Source: an uncultured Eubacteriales bacterium
GTDB taxonomy: Bacteria; Bacillota; Clostridia; Oscillospirales; Oscillospiraceae
NCBI GenBank assembly: GCA_900543625.1
Contig: UQSF01000006.1
Location: forward strand, 1 to 64,000
DNA length: 64,000 nt
Direction: 5' to 3'
The position numbers and the translations under genes were made by a program. Below the pieces are notes generated by a model that worked only from the letters and a program-made list of their open reading frames with translations, was not told the DNA's origin and ran no database searches. Position 1 is the stretch's first letter; every line of letters begins with the position of its first letter. Of this stretch, positions 39,747 through 48,307 are shown piece after piece.

Positions 39747-42200
39747 TTAATCCAGCGGGTTGTCATCGGCAAAGACGGTGACATCGCGGAATGATTTTTC
39801 AGTGTTGCAGTACATGACGATATTCGCCGCCGCGCGGCGCACCGCCTTGCTCTGGTTGCAGTAGAGCGTGACGCGGTAACGGTAGCGGTTATTCATGCGC
39901 ACGACCGGCAGCGGCGCCGGGCCGAGCACCTCCGCGCGCTCACCGACAGTCTGCCGGAAGTAATCACGGATATAGGCGCAGCAGCGCACGACCGCATTCT
40001 CCTGCGCGCCGGAGACCGTGACGGCCAGCACCTCGCTGAACGGCGGCGTGCCGTTGAGCTGCCGCAGCGCGATCTCCGAGCGGTAAAACGCATCGTAATC
40101 CTGCCGCGCGGCCTGACGGATGGTCTCGTTTGCGGGCGTGAATGTCTGGATCACGGCGCGGCCGGGCGCATCGCCGCGTCCGCTGCGGCCGACGACCTGC
40201 GTGATGAGCGAAAACGTGCGCTCATTGGCGCGGTAGTCGCCGACATACAGGCTCTGGTCGGCATTGAGCACGCCGACGAGCGTGACATTTTCAAAATTCA
40301 GCCCCTTCGTGATCATCTGCGTGCCGATCATGATGGGGATGCGCTCTCGCGCGAACCGCTGCAGCAGCGCCTCGTGCGTGCCGGCCATGGCGATGGCGTC
40401 GGCATCCATGCGCAGCGTTTCCACGCCGGGAAAAAGAGCGTGCACGTCTGCCTCGATGCGCTCCGTTCCGTCGCCGAGAAAGCGCAGCTCCCCGCCGCAG
40501 ACCGGACACCGGTCGTCGACGCGCTGCCGGTAACCGCAGTGGTGGCAGACGAGCATCTGATTGCCCTGATGGTACGTCAGACTGACGCTGCAGTTCGGAC
40601 ACGAATACGTCGCGCCGCATTCAGCACAGGTGACGAGCTTACTCGCACCGCGCCGGTTGAGAAACAGAATGCTCTGTTCACCGCGGCGGAGGTTTTCCTC
40701 CAGCTCGGCATAGAGCACGGAGCTGATCGAGCCGGAATTCCCGTTTCGCAGCTCCTGCTTCATGTCGGCAATGATGACATCGGGGAGCTTGCGCGCGTTG
40801 AAGCGATCCGGCAGCGTGAAATAGTGATAGCGGCCGGTCTCGGCGTAATAGCGGCTGACAACGTCCGGCGTCGCCGAGCCGAGCAGCAGCAGCGCGCGAT
40901 GCTGCGCACAGCGAAATTTTGCCACGTCGCGCGCATGGTAGCGCGGTGTGCTCTCGGATTTGTAGGTATCCTCCTGCTCCTCGTCAATAATGAGCAGGCC
41001 AAGGTTCTCCATGGGCGCAAAGACGGCGCTGCGTGTGCCGACGACGACGCGCGCAAGACCGGCGCGAATGCGCTTCCACTCATCGTAACGCTCCGAGAGT
41101 GGAAGTCCGCTGTGTAAAACGGCCACCGCATCTCCAAAGTACGCGGAAAACGCCTCGATCATCTGCGGCGTCAGCGAGATCTCGGGCACGAGCAGGATTG
41201 CCCCCTGCCCCGCCGCGAGCGCCTGCTCGATCAGGTGCAGGTACACGAGTGTCTTGCCGCTGCCGGTCACGCCGAACAGCAGCGCCGCCTGTGCATCCGG
41301 CGAGCGCAGCAGCGCCTGCAGACCGGAAAACACCTCTGCCTGCGCCGCCGTGAGCGCAGGGATGGGCTTAGGCTGCCCGGTATAATGCGTCGGACGGCGG
41401 AAATAGGGCTCCGTATCGATGTGCACGAGCTCCTGCCGCACAAGCGTCTTCATAGACGACTTCGGTGCACCGGTAAACTGACACACCTCGTCGGCCGAGG
41501 CGCGGCCGATCGTGCACAGCAGCTCCAGAATTGCGACCTGATGCGGCGCGCGTCTACGGCGGCGAATCTCCTCCTGCGCCTCCTCGAGCGAGACGGCAAG
41601 GCTCGCATACTCGAGCTGCTTGTCACGCACGACGCGCTTTTCCGCCCCCTCGACGGTCAGGAGCTTTTGCTCCACAAGCCAGTGCAGCGTGCTCGCGGGA
41701 TCTTTGTCACCAAACGCCGTCTGCAATGTTTCCAGCGGGCAGCGCCCACCATGCGCAAGCACGGTCTCGAGCGCCAACCGCCGCTGCTTGGAGCGGCCGC
41801 ACAGCGCAAGCGCCGCATCGGTATCCAGCTCCGGCGCAGCGCAGTAGACCGTGCTGACCCGATACCAGACACCGGCAGGCAGGATCGCGTGCAGCGCATC
41901 GTAGATGGTGCAGAAAAAGCGGTCATGCATCCAGATGGCGAGCCGGATCAGCTCCGGTGAGAGAATGGGCTCAGGGTCAAGCTGACGCATGATGGGCTTG
42001 AGTTTTGGGTCATCCTGCGCCTGATCGAGCGCGAGCACCATGCCCTCACACGGGCGGTTGCCGCGCGAAAACGGCACCATGACGCGGCAGCCGGGGCGGA
42101 GCGTATCCGTCAGCGGCTGCGGGATCTTATACGTATACGGTCGGTCAAACGCAAACGTTGCAGCCAGAACGGCGACCTTTGCGACCGGGATCTGCAGCAT
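39747..42200 (-). CDS. priA: Primosomal replication restart helicase PriA
   Basis: An 817-residue 3'-5' DNA helicase that reloads the replisome at stalled forks. The N-terminal 3'BD and winged-helix DNA-binding region (about 1-265) precedes Walker A GVTGSGKT, the DEEQ box IIDEEQEDTYK, and an embedded zinc-binding domain with CAECGATYSCPNC and CHHCGYRQRVDDRCPVCGG (eight Cys). Helicase motifs V and VI (MITKGLNFENV, QVVGRSGRGD) follow. ATG 42200 follows GAGGAGG. It lies just after a terminator that separates it from rpoZ. Confidence 0.98.
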   Translation of the reverse strand: MLQIPVAKVAVLAATFAFDRPYTYKIPQPLTDTLRPGCRVMVPFSRGNRPCEGMVLALDQAQDDPKLKPIMRQLDPEPILSPELIRLAIWMHDRFFCTIYDALHAILPAGVWYRVSTVYCAAPELDTDAALALCGRSKQRRLALETVLAHGGRCPLETLQTAFGDKDPASTLHWLVEQKLLTVEGAEKRVVRDKQLEYASLAVSLEEAQEEIRRRRRAPHQVAILELLCTIGRASADEVCQFTGAPKSSMKTLVRQELVHIDTEPYFRRPTHYTGQPKPIPALTAAQAEVFSGLQALLRSPDAQAALLFGVTGSGKTLVYLHLIEQALAAGQGAILLVPEISLTPQMIEAFSAYFGDAVAVLHSGLPLSERYDEWKRIRAGLARVVVGTRSAVFAPMENLGLLIIDEEQEDTYKSESTPRYHARDVAKFRCAQHRALLLLGSATPDVVSRYYAETGRYHYFTLPDRFNARKLPDVIIADMKQELRNGNSGSISSVLYAELEENLRRGEQSILFLNRRGASKLVTCAECGATYSCPNCSVSLTYHQGNQMLVCHHCGYRQRVDDRCPVCGGELRFLGDGTERIEADVHALFPGVETLRMDADAIAMAGTHEALLQRFARERIPIMIGTQMITKGLNFENVTLVGVLNADQSLYVGDYRANERTFSLITQVVGRSGRGDAPGRAVIQTFTPANETIRQAARQDYDAFYRSEIALRQLNGTPPFSEVLAVTVSGAQENAVVRCCAYIRDYFRQTVGERAEVLGPAPLPVVRMNNRYRYRVTLYCNQSKAVRRAAANIVMYCNTEKSFRDVTVFADDNPLD

Positions 42201-42218
42201 CTGCGCGCCTCCTCTCCG

Positions 42219-42247
42219 AAAAAATCAGGCGGGTAGTGCCCGCCTGA
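42219..42247 (-). terminator. Terminator/attenuator between rpoZ and priA
   Basis: TCAGGCGGG (42225-42233) pairs with CCCGCCTGA (42239-42247), followed by six T on the minus strand. It would end or attenuate transcription between rpoZ and priA. Confidence 0.85.
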
Positions 42248-42251
42248 AGGA

Positions 42252-42449
42252 TTATTCCTTGTGCACGACCTGAAGGCGGCCGTCATACACCTCGTCGATC
42301 GCCATGGACACCGGCTTGGTATCCAGCGGCTCGCCGGCGGCCTGTGCGGCGGCGGCAATGTTGCGCGCGCGGCGCGCGACCAGGTTCACCAGAAGATAGC
42401 GGCTGCCGGCCTTTTCGGCCAGAACGCTCATGGGGGGATACAGCATCAT
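42252..42449 (-). CDS. rpoZ: DNA-directed RNA polymerase omega subunit
   Basis: A 65-residue omega protein that supports folding of beta-prime. It has PPMSVLAEKAGSRYLLVNLVARRARNIA, the conserved omega core, then KPVSMAIDEVYDGRL. Its ATG overlaps the gmk stop as ATGA. A second ATG follows at once (42446). The order gmk-rpoZ matches B. subtilis. Confidence 0.96.
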   Translation of the reverse strand: MMLYPPMSVLAEKAGSRYLLVNLVARRARNIAAAAQAAGEPLDTKPVSMAIDEVYDGRLQVVHKE

Positions 42450-43057
42450 TTTTCAAGCACCTCTGTAAAATAGTTTTTCCGATCGGGATAGCGGCAGCAC
42501 TCTGCCGTGATGATGGCGTCGAGCTCCTTGGCTGCAACGTCGGGATCGTCGTTGATAACAACGTAATCATAGGTATACGCCAGCGCGCATTCACGCCGCG
42601 CCTGTGCCAGCCGCTCGCAGATCTTCTGCTCATCGTCCGTATGGCGGCCGCGCAGGCGGCGCTCAAGCTCCGCAAAGGACGGCGGCATCATAAAAACGCG
42701 GATCGCGTCCGGCCGCTTCTCGCTGATCTGGTGCACACCCTGCACGTCGATGTCCAGCAGTACATGCACACCCTCAGCGCAGCGCCGCTCGACATAGCTC
42801 TTCGGCGTACCGTAGCAATTGCCGACATATTCGGCATGCTCAAGCAGCTCGTCCGACGCGACCATAGCGTCAAACGTCGTGCGTGTAACGAAGAAGTAGT
42901 CCGCTCCGTCGACCTCGCCGGGGCGCGGGGCGCGCGTCGTGGCAGAGACGGAAAAGCACACGTCATCGCGCAGGCGCATCAGGCGCGAGATGACCGTGCT
43001 CTTTCCGGTGCCCGAGGGGCCGGAGATCAGGATCAGCTTCCCTGTCTGGTGGTTCAT
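42446..43057 (-). CDS. gmk: Guanylate kinase
   Basis: A 203-residue kinase of the usual length that converts GMP to GDP. ISGPSGTGKSTV is the P-loop; SVSATTRAPRPGEVDGADYFFV is the GMP-binding signature; LLDIDVQGVHQI and the lid segment RLRGRHTDDE follow. Its start overlaps the remA stop as ATGA and its end overlaps rpoZ, so all three are translationally coupled. Confidence 0.98.
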   Translation of the reverse strand: MNHQTGKLILISGPSGTGKSTVISRLMRLRDDVCFSVSATTRAPRPGEVDGADYFFVTRTTFDAMVASDELLEHAEYVGNCYGTPKSYVERRCAEGVHVLLDIDVQGVHQISEKRPDAIRVFMMPPSFAELERRLRGRHTDDEQKICERLAQARRECALAYTYDYVVINDDPDVAAKELDAIITAECCRYPDRKNYFTEVLEK

Positions 43058-43317
43058 ATCATATCTCCTCCGGTTTCCGTATCTGTGGCCTCAACACGGG
43101 CCTGCACCGCATCCGGCGGCAGCGCCGAGAGCACGGCGTGGCCGGTATCCATGATGAGGACGGCCTGCGTTTTTCGGCCGTAGGTCGCATCGATGAGCAT
43201 GCCGATCTCCCGGCTGTCCTGCACGATGCGCTTGATGGGGGCGGAATCCGGACTGACGACAGCCAGCAGCCGCTCCGAGGAAACATAGTTTCCGTATCCG
43301 ATGTTGATGAGTTTCAA
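43054..43317 (-). CDS. remA: RemA/DUF370 family DNA-binding regulator
   Basis: An 87-residue protein, KLINIGYGNYVSSERLLAVVSPDSAPIKR, matching RemA. In B. subtilis RemA is an oligomeric DNA-binding protein that activates biofilm matrix and osmoprotection genes. Its targets here are unknown. It sits between yloC and gmk, as in B. subtilis, and is coupled to gmk. Confidence 0.95.
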   Translation of the reverse strand: MKLINIGYGNYVSSERLLAVVSPDSAPIKRIVQDSREIGMLIDATYGRKTQAVLIMDTGHAVLSALPPDAVQARVEATDTETGGDMI

Positions 43318-43328
43318 GTCGCCGCTCC

Positions 43329-44207
43329 TTACTCGATGTTCTGGATCTGCTCACGGATCTTCTCGATCTCGGACTTGAGATCCACGACCACCTTTGCGAT
43401 GTCCGCGTTCTGGCACTTGGAGCCAATGGTATTCGCCTCGCGATTAAATTCCTGAATGAGGAAGTCCGCCTTGCGGCCGACCGGCGAGCCGGAGGCAAGC
43501 ATCTGGCGCAGCTGGGCAATGTGGCTGCGCAGGCGCACCGTCTCCTCGTCGACAGCGACATGGTCGGCAAAAATGGCGGCCTCGGCAATGATGCGTGCCT
43601 CGTCGATATCGGTCGCGGCGAGCACCGCCTCGAGCTTCTGGCGCAGACGCGCCTCATAGGCGGCAGCCGTTTCGGGAGCGGCCGTTTCGACCTGCGCGAC
43701 GAGCGACTCAATGCGCGCGAGCTTTTCAGCCACGTCCGCACGGAGCTTTTCACCCTCACGCTCACGCATCTGGTCATAATCCGCCAGAGCCTGCTGTGTC
43801 AGCTCGATCAGGCCGGAACGGATCTTATCCTGATCCGCCTCCGCTTTTTCCACGGACAGGATGTCCGGAAAACGCATGAGCGACATGAGCGACATGTCGT
43901 TTTTCAGATCATAGCGCACGGCGAGCGCGTTGAGCGTGTCAATATAAGCGCGCAGCAGCGGCTCGTTCACACGCAGGACGGTGTCCTCCGCCTGCGAGGA
44001 GTCGATCGTGACGAACACGTCCAGCTTGCCGCGGCTGACGTGCTGCTGGATGGTGGATTTGACCGCGTCCTCGGCGAAGAGGAAGTTGCGCGGCATGCGC
44101 ACGGCAATATCCAAGTAGCGGTTGTTGACGCTCTTGAGCTCGACCGTAACGCTCAGTCCCTCGACGGTGCCCTTCGCGCCGCCATAGCCGGTCATACTTC
44201 TAATCAT
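43329..44207 (-). CDS. yloC: YicC/YloC-family endoribonuclease
   Basis: A 292-residue protein. MIRSMTGYGGAKG is the family start, followed by ELKSVNNRYLDIAVRMPR, and the C-terminal DUF1732 part ends with FLIQEFNREANTIGSKCQNADIAKVVVDLKSEIEKIREQIQNIE. Members are Mn-dependent endoribonucleases linked to RNA turnover. SD AAGGG precedes ATG 44207. It begins the conserved yloC-remA-gmk-rpoZ set. Confidence 0.96.
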   Translation of the reverse strand: MIRSMTGYGGAKGTVEGLSVTVELKSVNNRYLDIAVRMPRNFLFAEDAVKSTIQQHVSRGKLDVFVTIDSSQAEDTVLRVNEPLLRAYIDTLNALAVRYDLKNDMSLMSLMRFPDILSVEKAEADQDKIRSGLIELTQQALADYDQMREREGEKLRADVAEKLARIESLVAQVETAAPETAAAYEARLRQKLEAVLAATDIDEARIIAEAAIFADHVAVDEETVRLRSHIAQLRQMLASGSPVGRKADFLIQEFNREANTIGSKCQNADIAKVVVDLKSEIEKIREQIQNIE

Positions 44208-44227
44208 TTGCTCTTACCCTTCTTATC

Positions 44228-44638
44228 TCAAGTCTCCAGGACCTGAATGATCTCAAATGTAATGGGGCTCGCTTTCTTTCGGCGCTGGTACACGACATTG
44301 CACGCCACGCCGAGCGCGAAAAACGCAAAACCAATCAGCACGCAGCCGCCCTCACCCCAGCCGAGCGCGCTGCCGATGGCATAACCCAGAAACAGGAGCA
44401 CAAACGGCACCAGATACAGCAGCGCAGCCGCGCCGAGCACGTCCGACGTCTTGCTCTCAATGACAACCTTCTGACCCGGCAGCGCCGAAACCTTATTGAG
44501 CGCCTCGGCCCGGATACGGCTCTGAAACACGCACGCCTCGCACGACTCACACGTGCCGCCGCAAGCCGTGCCGCGCTCCACCTCTACCTCCGCCACATGG
44601 CGGCTGATCAGTTTGGTCACCACAGCATTCTGCGTCAT
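44228..44638 (-). CDS. RseC/MucC-like membrane protein (SoxR-reducing system type)
   Basis: A 136-residue protein. An N-terminal cytosolic part carries a Cys cluster (ACGGTCESCEACVF), then two transmembrane helices (about 67-87 and 92-114) and a short tail. RseC proteins are associated with Rnf-type electron transfer and redox sensing; in Clostridia the function is not established. ATG 44638 follows GGAGG; the upstream frame extends into cdaR. It follows cdaR after 4 bases. Confidence 0.9.
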   Translation of the reverse strand: MTQNAVVTKLISRHVAEVEVERGTACGGTCESCEACVFQSRIRAEALNKVSALPGQKVVIESKTSDVLGAAALLYLVPFVLLFLGYAIGSALGWGEGGCVLIGFAFFALGVACNVVYQRRKKASPITFEIIQVLET

Positions 44639-44642
44639 CGTA

Positions 44643-45893
44643 TCATCCTCCTGTAAAACGCACATTCACGACATACTCTCCGACCGCACCGGCGTTGGAG
44701 AAGCCGTCCACATAGATCTTCGCCGGAACAGCGACCGTGCCGCTCGTGGCCTTATAATTGGTCAGATCCACGACCACGCGCACGTTCTCCGCCGTGATCT
44801 GCGAGATCACATCCTCCGGCGCGCGCACGGTCACAGCCAGCGACGTCGTCATGATCTCAACACTGCGGGTCGTGCCAGTCGTCGTGATATTCGTCGCCGT
44901 GATCTTCTCCGTCGCCAGGCCTCGGACAGAGACGCGCACCGTCGCCTCCGTAACGCCGCTGAGGTTGCGCAGGTCATTTTCCAGCGGGATCGTGACCGTC
45001 TTCTCATACGACGTAGCAAAGCCGGACAGATCGATCGTCGCAACGACGATCTGATTGAGCTTGCTGAGCACATCCGTGTCGCCGGCGACCTGAATGCTCT
45101 TCGGCTCGATATCGACGACGCAGTTTTCCTCTGTCGCTCCGGCGCCGCCCACAAGTGAGACCTTGAGCGGCAGCTCCTTATTCATCAGCACCGGCATCGA
45201 CACGCTGACCGTGTCATAGTTGCCGGAAATCTCCTTTGGCTTGAGCTTATTGCCGTCCTTATCGAGCAGGACATAGGGGCAGTTGGTCGGTGCGATGGAC
45301 TTATCCAGATCTGTGCGCGTGACATACACACAGATGCTGTCGACCTCGTCGAGCTCCTCCTGCGGGCCGTAGAGCGTGATGGACGACGGCTCCACCTTGA
45401 TAGGCTCAGCTGTGTAACCCTCCTTGACGCTGCCGGTAAAGACACCCTTGACCTCCAGCGTCTTGTTGGCCTCCTGCACGACGGAAAAACTGATGGTCTC
45501 TGGCGACTTGCTCAGGACCGTGATGCTGCTCTTGTCGACATTGGTCGGATACTGCAGCGAATAGCTCACCTGCATCTCGCGCGCCTGCGAAATGCCGGAC
45601 ACGTCAATGACCGCAGACAGATCCGCAGAGCTGAGATTTCCGAGCACACGCCGCGTGCCCTTGAGACGCACGGTCACACTGTCGGCGTCGGCATCCGTCA
45701 CGATCAGGCCGCGCGCGGCGCGCAGATCGTCCGCGCCCTGATACACGACCTTGACATTGGAAAACGTCTTTTCGATCGTCGTCTCCTCCGTGGACATGAT
45801 GTACATCCACAGCAGGAACGAGCCCAGCAGCGAAATGATGATCCAAAACGCCTTACTGCTGATGATTTTGTTGATTGTCGTCTTTTTTGTCAT
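44643..45893 (-). CDS. cdaR: CdaR, YbbR-domain regulator of the diadenylate cyclase
   Basis: A 416-residue protein with one N-terminal transmembrane helix (about 13-31, FWIIISLLGSFLLWMYI) and about four extracytoplasmic YbbR repeats, each ending in a pattern like PxxITLYGPQEELDEV. CdaR binds CdaA and tunes c-di-AMP output. Its start lies within the 3' end of cdaA (41-base overlap), so expression is coupled. SD GGGAG precedes ATG 45893. Confidence 0.95.
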   Translation of the reverse strand: MTKKTTINKIISSKAFWIIISLLGSFLLWMYIMSTEETTIEKTFSNVKVVYQGADDLRAARGLIVTDADADSVTVRLKGTRRVLGNLSSADLSAVIDVSGISQAREMQVSYSLQYPTNVDKSSITVLSKSPETISFSVVQEANKTLEVKGVFTGSVKEGYTAEPIKVEPSSITLYGPQEELDEVDSICVYVTRTDLDKSIAPTNCPYVLLDKDGNKLKPKEISGNYDTVSVSMPVLMNKELPLKVSLVGGAGATEENCVVDIEPKSIQVAGDTDVLSKLNQIVVATIDLSGFATSYEKTVTIPLENDLRNLSGVTEATVRVSVRGLATEKITATNITTTGTTRSVEIMTTSLAVTVRAPEDVISQITAENVRVVVDLTNYKATSGTVAVPAKIYVDGFSNAGAVGEYVVNVRFTGG

Positions 45894-46767
45894 AGCGGTT
45901 CTCCCGGCGAAGCGGATTGAGTTTCTTCACGAAATCGACAAAAACGTCCCAGCGCCTGCGCTGCTGCTCCTCCTCGGGCAGAAGCTCACTGCGCAGGATC
46001 GCCTCAAAGGTCTCTGCGGAAAGGCGGCGCTTGAGCATGCCGTCCACAGCGATGGAGATGCCCCCGGTCTCCTCGGAGACGATCACGACCACAGCGTCCG
46101 AATGCTCGCTCATGCCGATGCCCGCGCGGTGGCGCGTACCGAGATCGGGGCTGAGATTCGTGTTGCTCGTCAGCGGCAGGACACAGCCTGCCGCCGCAAT
46201 GCGGCCGTCGCGGATCACGACTGCGCCGTCATGAAGCGGCGCTTTGGGATAGAAAATATTCTTGAGCAGCTCCGCCGTCACATCGGAATTGACGGTCGTG
46301 CCGCTGCGCATCTGCTCGTCGAGCGTTACACCGCGCTCAAAAACGATGAGCGCACCGGTCTTGGTCGATGACAGCTGCGTGCACGCGGCGATCGTCTGCG
46401 AGATGACGTTATCCATACCCAGCGTTTCGAGCGGCTTTGACCCAAAGCTCGGGAACGTTTTGCTGCCCATGCGCTCAAGCAGGCGGCGCAGCTCCGGCTG
46501 GAAGATGATCACGAGCGCGATGAGTCCGAGCTCGACCGTCTTTTGCAGGAGGCGGTTGAACATCGTCAGCTTCAGCACGCCCGAGAGCCAAAGCGCAATC
46601 AGGATCAGCAGAATACCGCGCGCAAGACGGAACGAATTCGTCTTGCGGATGAGCATGATGATATTGTAGATCAGATAAGCGACGATCAGAATATCCACGA
46701 TGTCCGAAAACCGCATCGTCGACACCAGCATCGTCAGCTTCGCCCAGAAGGCTGCAAGTTGTGCCAT
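45853..46767 (-). CDS. cdaA: Diadenylate cyclase CdaA (c-di-AMP synthase)
   Basis: A 304-residue membrane enzyme with three N-terminal transmembrane helices (about 1-90) and a DAC domain. The catalytic motifs are intact: PLHDGAVVI (DGA) and GTRHRAGIG (RHR). It condenses two ATP to c-di-AMP, which controls K+ and osmolyte transport and wall homeostasis. ATG 46767 has GAGGG at 7 bases; the ATG two codons upstream is too close to the SD. cdaR follows, but glmM, the usual third gene, is absent. Confidence 0.96.
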   Translation of the reverse strand: MAQLAAFWAKLTMLVSTMRFSDIVDILIVAYLIYNIIMLIRKTNSFRLARGILLILIALWLSGVLKLTMFNRLLQKTVELGLIALVIIFQPELRRLLERMGSKTFPSFGSKPLETLGMDNVISQTIAACTQLSSTKTGALIVFERGVTLDEQMRSGTTVNSDVTAELLKNIFYPKAPLHDGAVVIRDGRIAAAGCVLPLTSNTNLSPDLGTRHRAGIGMSEHSDAVVVIVSEETGGISIAVDGMLKRRLSAETFEAILRSELLPEEEQQRRRWDVFVDFVKKLNPLRRENRYDKKDDNQQNHQQ

Positions 46768-46792
46768 AAGCATTCCCTCGGCTGTTGGTTTC

Positions 46793-46861
46793 CGTTTTGC
46801 GGGCGCAAAACGCCAATCTTATGAATTATAATATTATACCCTACAAGCCCGTGAATTTCAA
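46793..46861 (-). promoter_or_regulatory. Promoter and leader hairpin of cdaA
   Basis: On the minus strand TTGAAA (46861-46856), a 17-base spacer and consensus TATAAT (46838-46833). The -35 overlaps the stop codon region of the upstream desulfurase-like gene. In the leader, CGTTTTGCG (46793-46801) and CGCAAAACG (46804-46812) form an inverted repeat between the start site and the SD. Confidence 0.82.
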
Positions 46862-47997
46862 TACAAGAATCCGCTTTTGCCTGTACGCAGGATGTCATGA
46901 AACGCGCGTGCCGTGTGTGCAATGTCCGCATCCGTCGTAAACGGCGACAGGCTCAGGCGCACCGTTCCGGTCTCGAGCGTACCCGCAGTGCGGTGCGCGA
47001 CCGGCGCACAGTGTAGCCCCGCGCGCACGGCAATGCCGCAGCGTGCAAGCGCCTGCGCCAGCGTCTCGCAGTCCATATCGCGGCAGCGGACAGACAGCAC
47101 CGCCGTCTGGCAGGATGCATCCGGCGACGCGAACACCTCCAGCCGCGATTCGGCTCGCAAACGGTCGATCAGGACCTGCGAACGTCTTTGCTCCCGCCGG
47201 GCGATATTGTCAACGCCCTGCGCGGACACATAGCGGATGCCCGCCAGCAGCCCTGCAATGCCGGGGACGTTGTGCGTGCCCGCCTCAAGCCGGTCGGGCA
47301 GCTGCTCCGGCATGGTCTGGAGCATACTTTGCGAACCCGTGCCGCCATACAGCAGCGGCTCCGGCTGCGCGAAGCACAGCAAAATACCCGTACCCTGCGG
47401 ACCGAGCAGTCCCTTATGCCCCGGCATGGCGATAAAGGCCGCGCCGAGCGCGGCAGCATCCAGCGCGACGCAGCCGGCCGCCTGCGATGCGTCCACGATC
47501 AGCGGAACGTGCGCCGCAGCGCACAGCTCCGCGATCTCTTGCACCGGCAGCAGATAGCCGAACACGTTCGACACCATCGTGCACACGGCCGCCTTTGCCC
47601 CCGGCAGCGCACGCCGGAAAGCATCGACCGCCGCCGCAGGATCGAACAGTGGGCTCGCCGCAACGCGCACCTGCGCGCCCAGAGCATGCAGCGGGCGCGT
47701 GACGGAGTTGTGCTCATAGCCCGAGATCACGACCGGATCTCCGGGCGAAACGAGCGAATGAATGGCAATATTGAGCGCGTGCGTCGCGTTTGCGGTGAAC
47801 ACGACGCGCTCCGGCTCCGGCACATGAAAGAGCGCCGCAGCCGCCTCCCGGCAGGCAAAGACCGTGTCGGCCGCACGCATGGCGGCACTGTGACCGCCGC
47901 GGCCGGGGCTCGCCATCGTGCGTATGGCCATCGACGCTGCGTGCGCCACCGACGGCGGCTTGAGCAGGCTCGTGGCCGCCGAGTCCAGATAGATCAT
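46858..47997 (-). CDS. Cysteine desulfurase-like class V aminotransferase
   Basis: A 379-residue fold-type I PLP enzyme. YLDSAATSLLKP opens it, VVFTANATHALNIAI binds phosphate, VDASQAAG binds the cofactor, and PGHKGLLGPQGTGIL carries the PLP lysine. RAGLHCAPVAHRTAGT includes the catalytic Cys typical of group II desulfurases, so sulfur or selenium transfer is likely. It overlaps the DUF3343 gene by 4 bases (ATGA), which suggests a donor-carrier pair. Confidence 0.92.
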   Translation of the reverse strand: MIYLDSAATSLLKPPSVAHAASMAIRTMASPGRGGHSAAMRAADTVFACREAAAALFHVPEPERVVFTANATHALNIAIHSLVSPGDPVVISGYEHNSVTRPLHALGAQVRVAASPLFDPAAAVDAFRRALPGAKAAVCTMVSNVFGYLLPVQEIAELCAAAHVPLIVDASQAAGCVALDAAALGAAFIAMPGHKGLLGPQGTGILLCFAQPEPLLYGGTGSQSMLQTMPEQLPDRLEAGTHNVPGIAGLLAGIRYVSAQGVDNIARREQRRSQVLIDRLRAESRLEVFASPDASCQTAVLSVRCRDMDCETLAQALARCGIAVRAGLHCAPVAHRTAGTLETGTVRLSLSPFTTDADIAHTARAFHDILRTGKSGFLY

Positions 47998-48254
47998 ACC
48001 GTCACCTCCTGGTAAGTGTCATCTTCCAGCAGGCGATAGATTTTTCCCCGCCGGATCGCTGCGCGGTCCAGGAGCGGCAGTGCACGTTCCAGTTGGGATT
48101 CCTTCAGTTTGACGCAATACGTGCATCCGGTTTTGGAGACGCTTTGCGGTGCTTTGAGCACGGCGGCAGTGATGCCCGCGCGCTCAAGCACCCGTGACGA
48201 CCGCTGTGCATAGGTCAGCGACCGGCACAGGATCAGACAGTAGCGCTGCATCAT
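47994..48254 (-). CDS. DUF3343 putative Se/S carrier protein
   Basis: An 86-residue protein with LILCRSLTYAQRSSRVLERAGITAAVLKAPQSVSKTGCTYCVKLKE, matching DUF3343. The conserved Cys in GCTYC is proposed in this family to carry persulfide or perselenide. ATG 48254 follows GGGAGGGAG. It is coupled to the downstream desulfurase-like gene, a pairing common in anaerobic Clostridia. Confidence 0.9.
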   Translation of the reverse strand: MMQRYCLILCRSLTYAQRSSRVLERAGITAAVLKAPQSVSKTGCTYCVKLKESQLERALPLLDRAAIRRGKIYRLLEDDTYQEVTV

Positions 48255-48261
48255 GAGCTCC

Positions 48262-48295
48262 CTCCCACATGGTGATGCACCATTCTATGCGGGAG
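48262..48295 (-). promoter_or_regulatory. Hairpin overlapping the DUF3343 SD
   Basis: CTCCCACAT (48262-48270) pairs with ATGCGGGAG (48287-48295), one G-U in minus RNA. An alternative inner stem is ATGGTG/CACCAT (48269-48274, 48278-48283). The arm near the gene includes part of GGGAGG (48266-48261). Confidence 0.45.
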
Positions 48296-48307
48296 CGGTG
48301 CAGGCGT

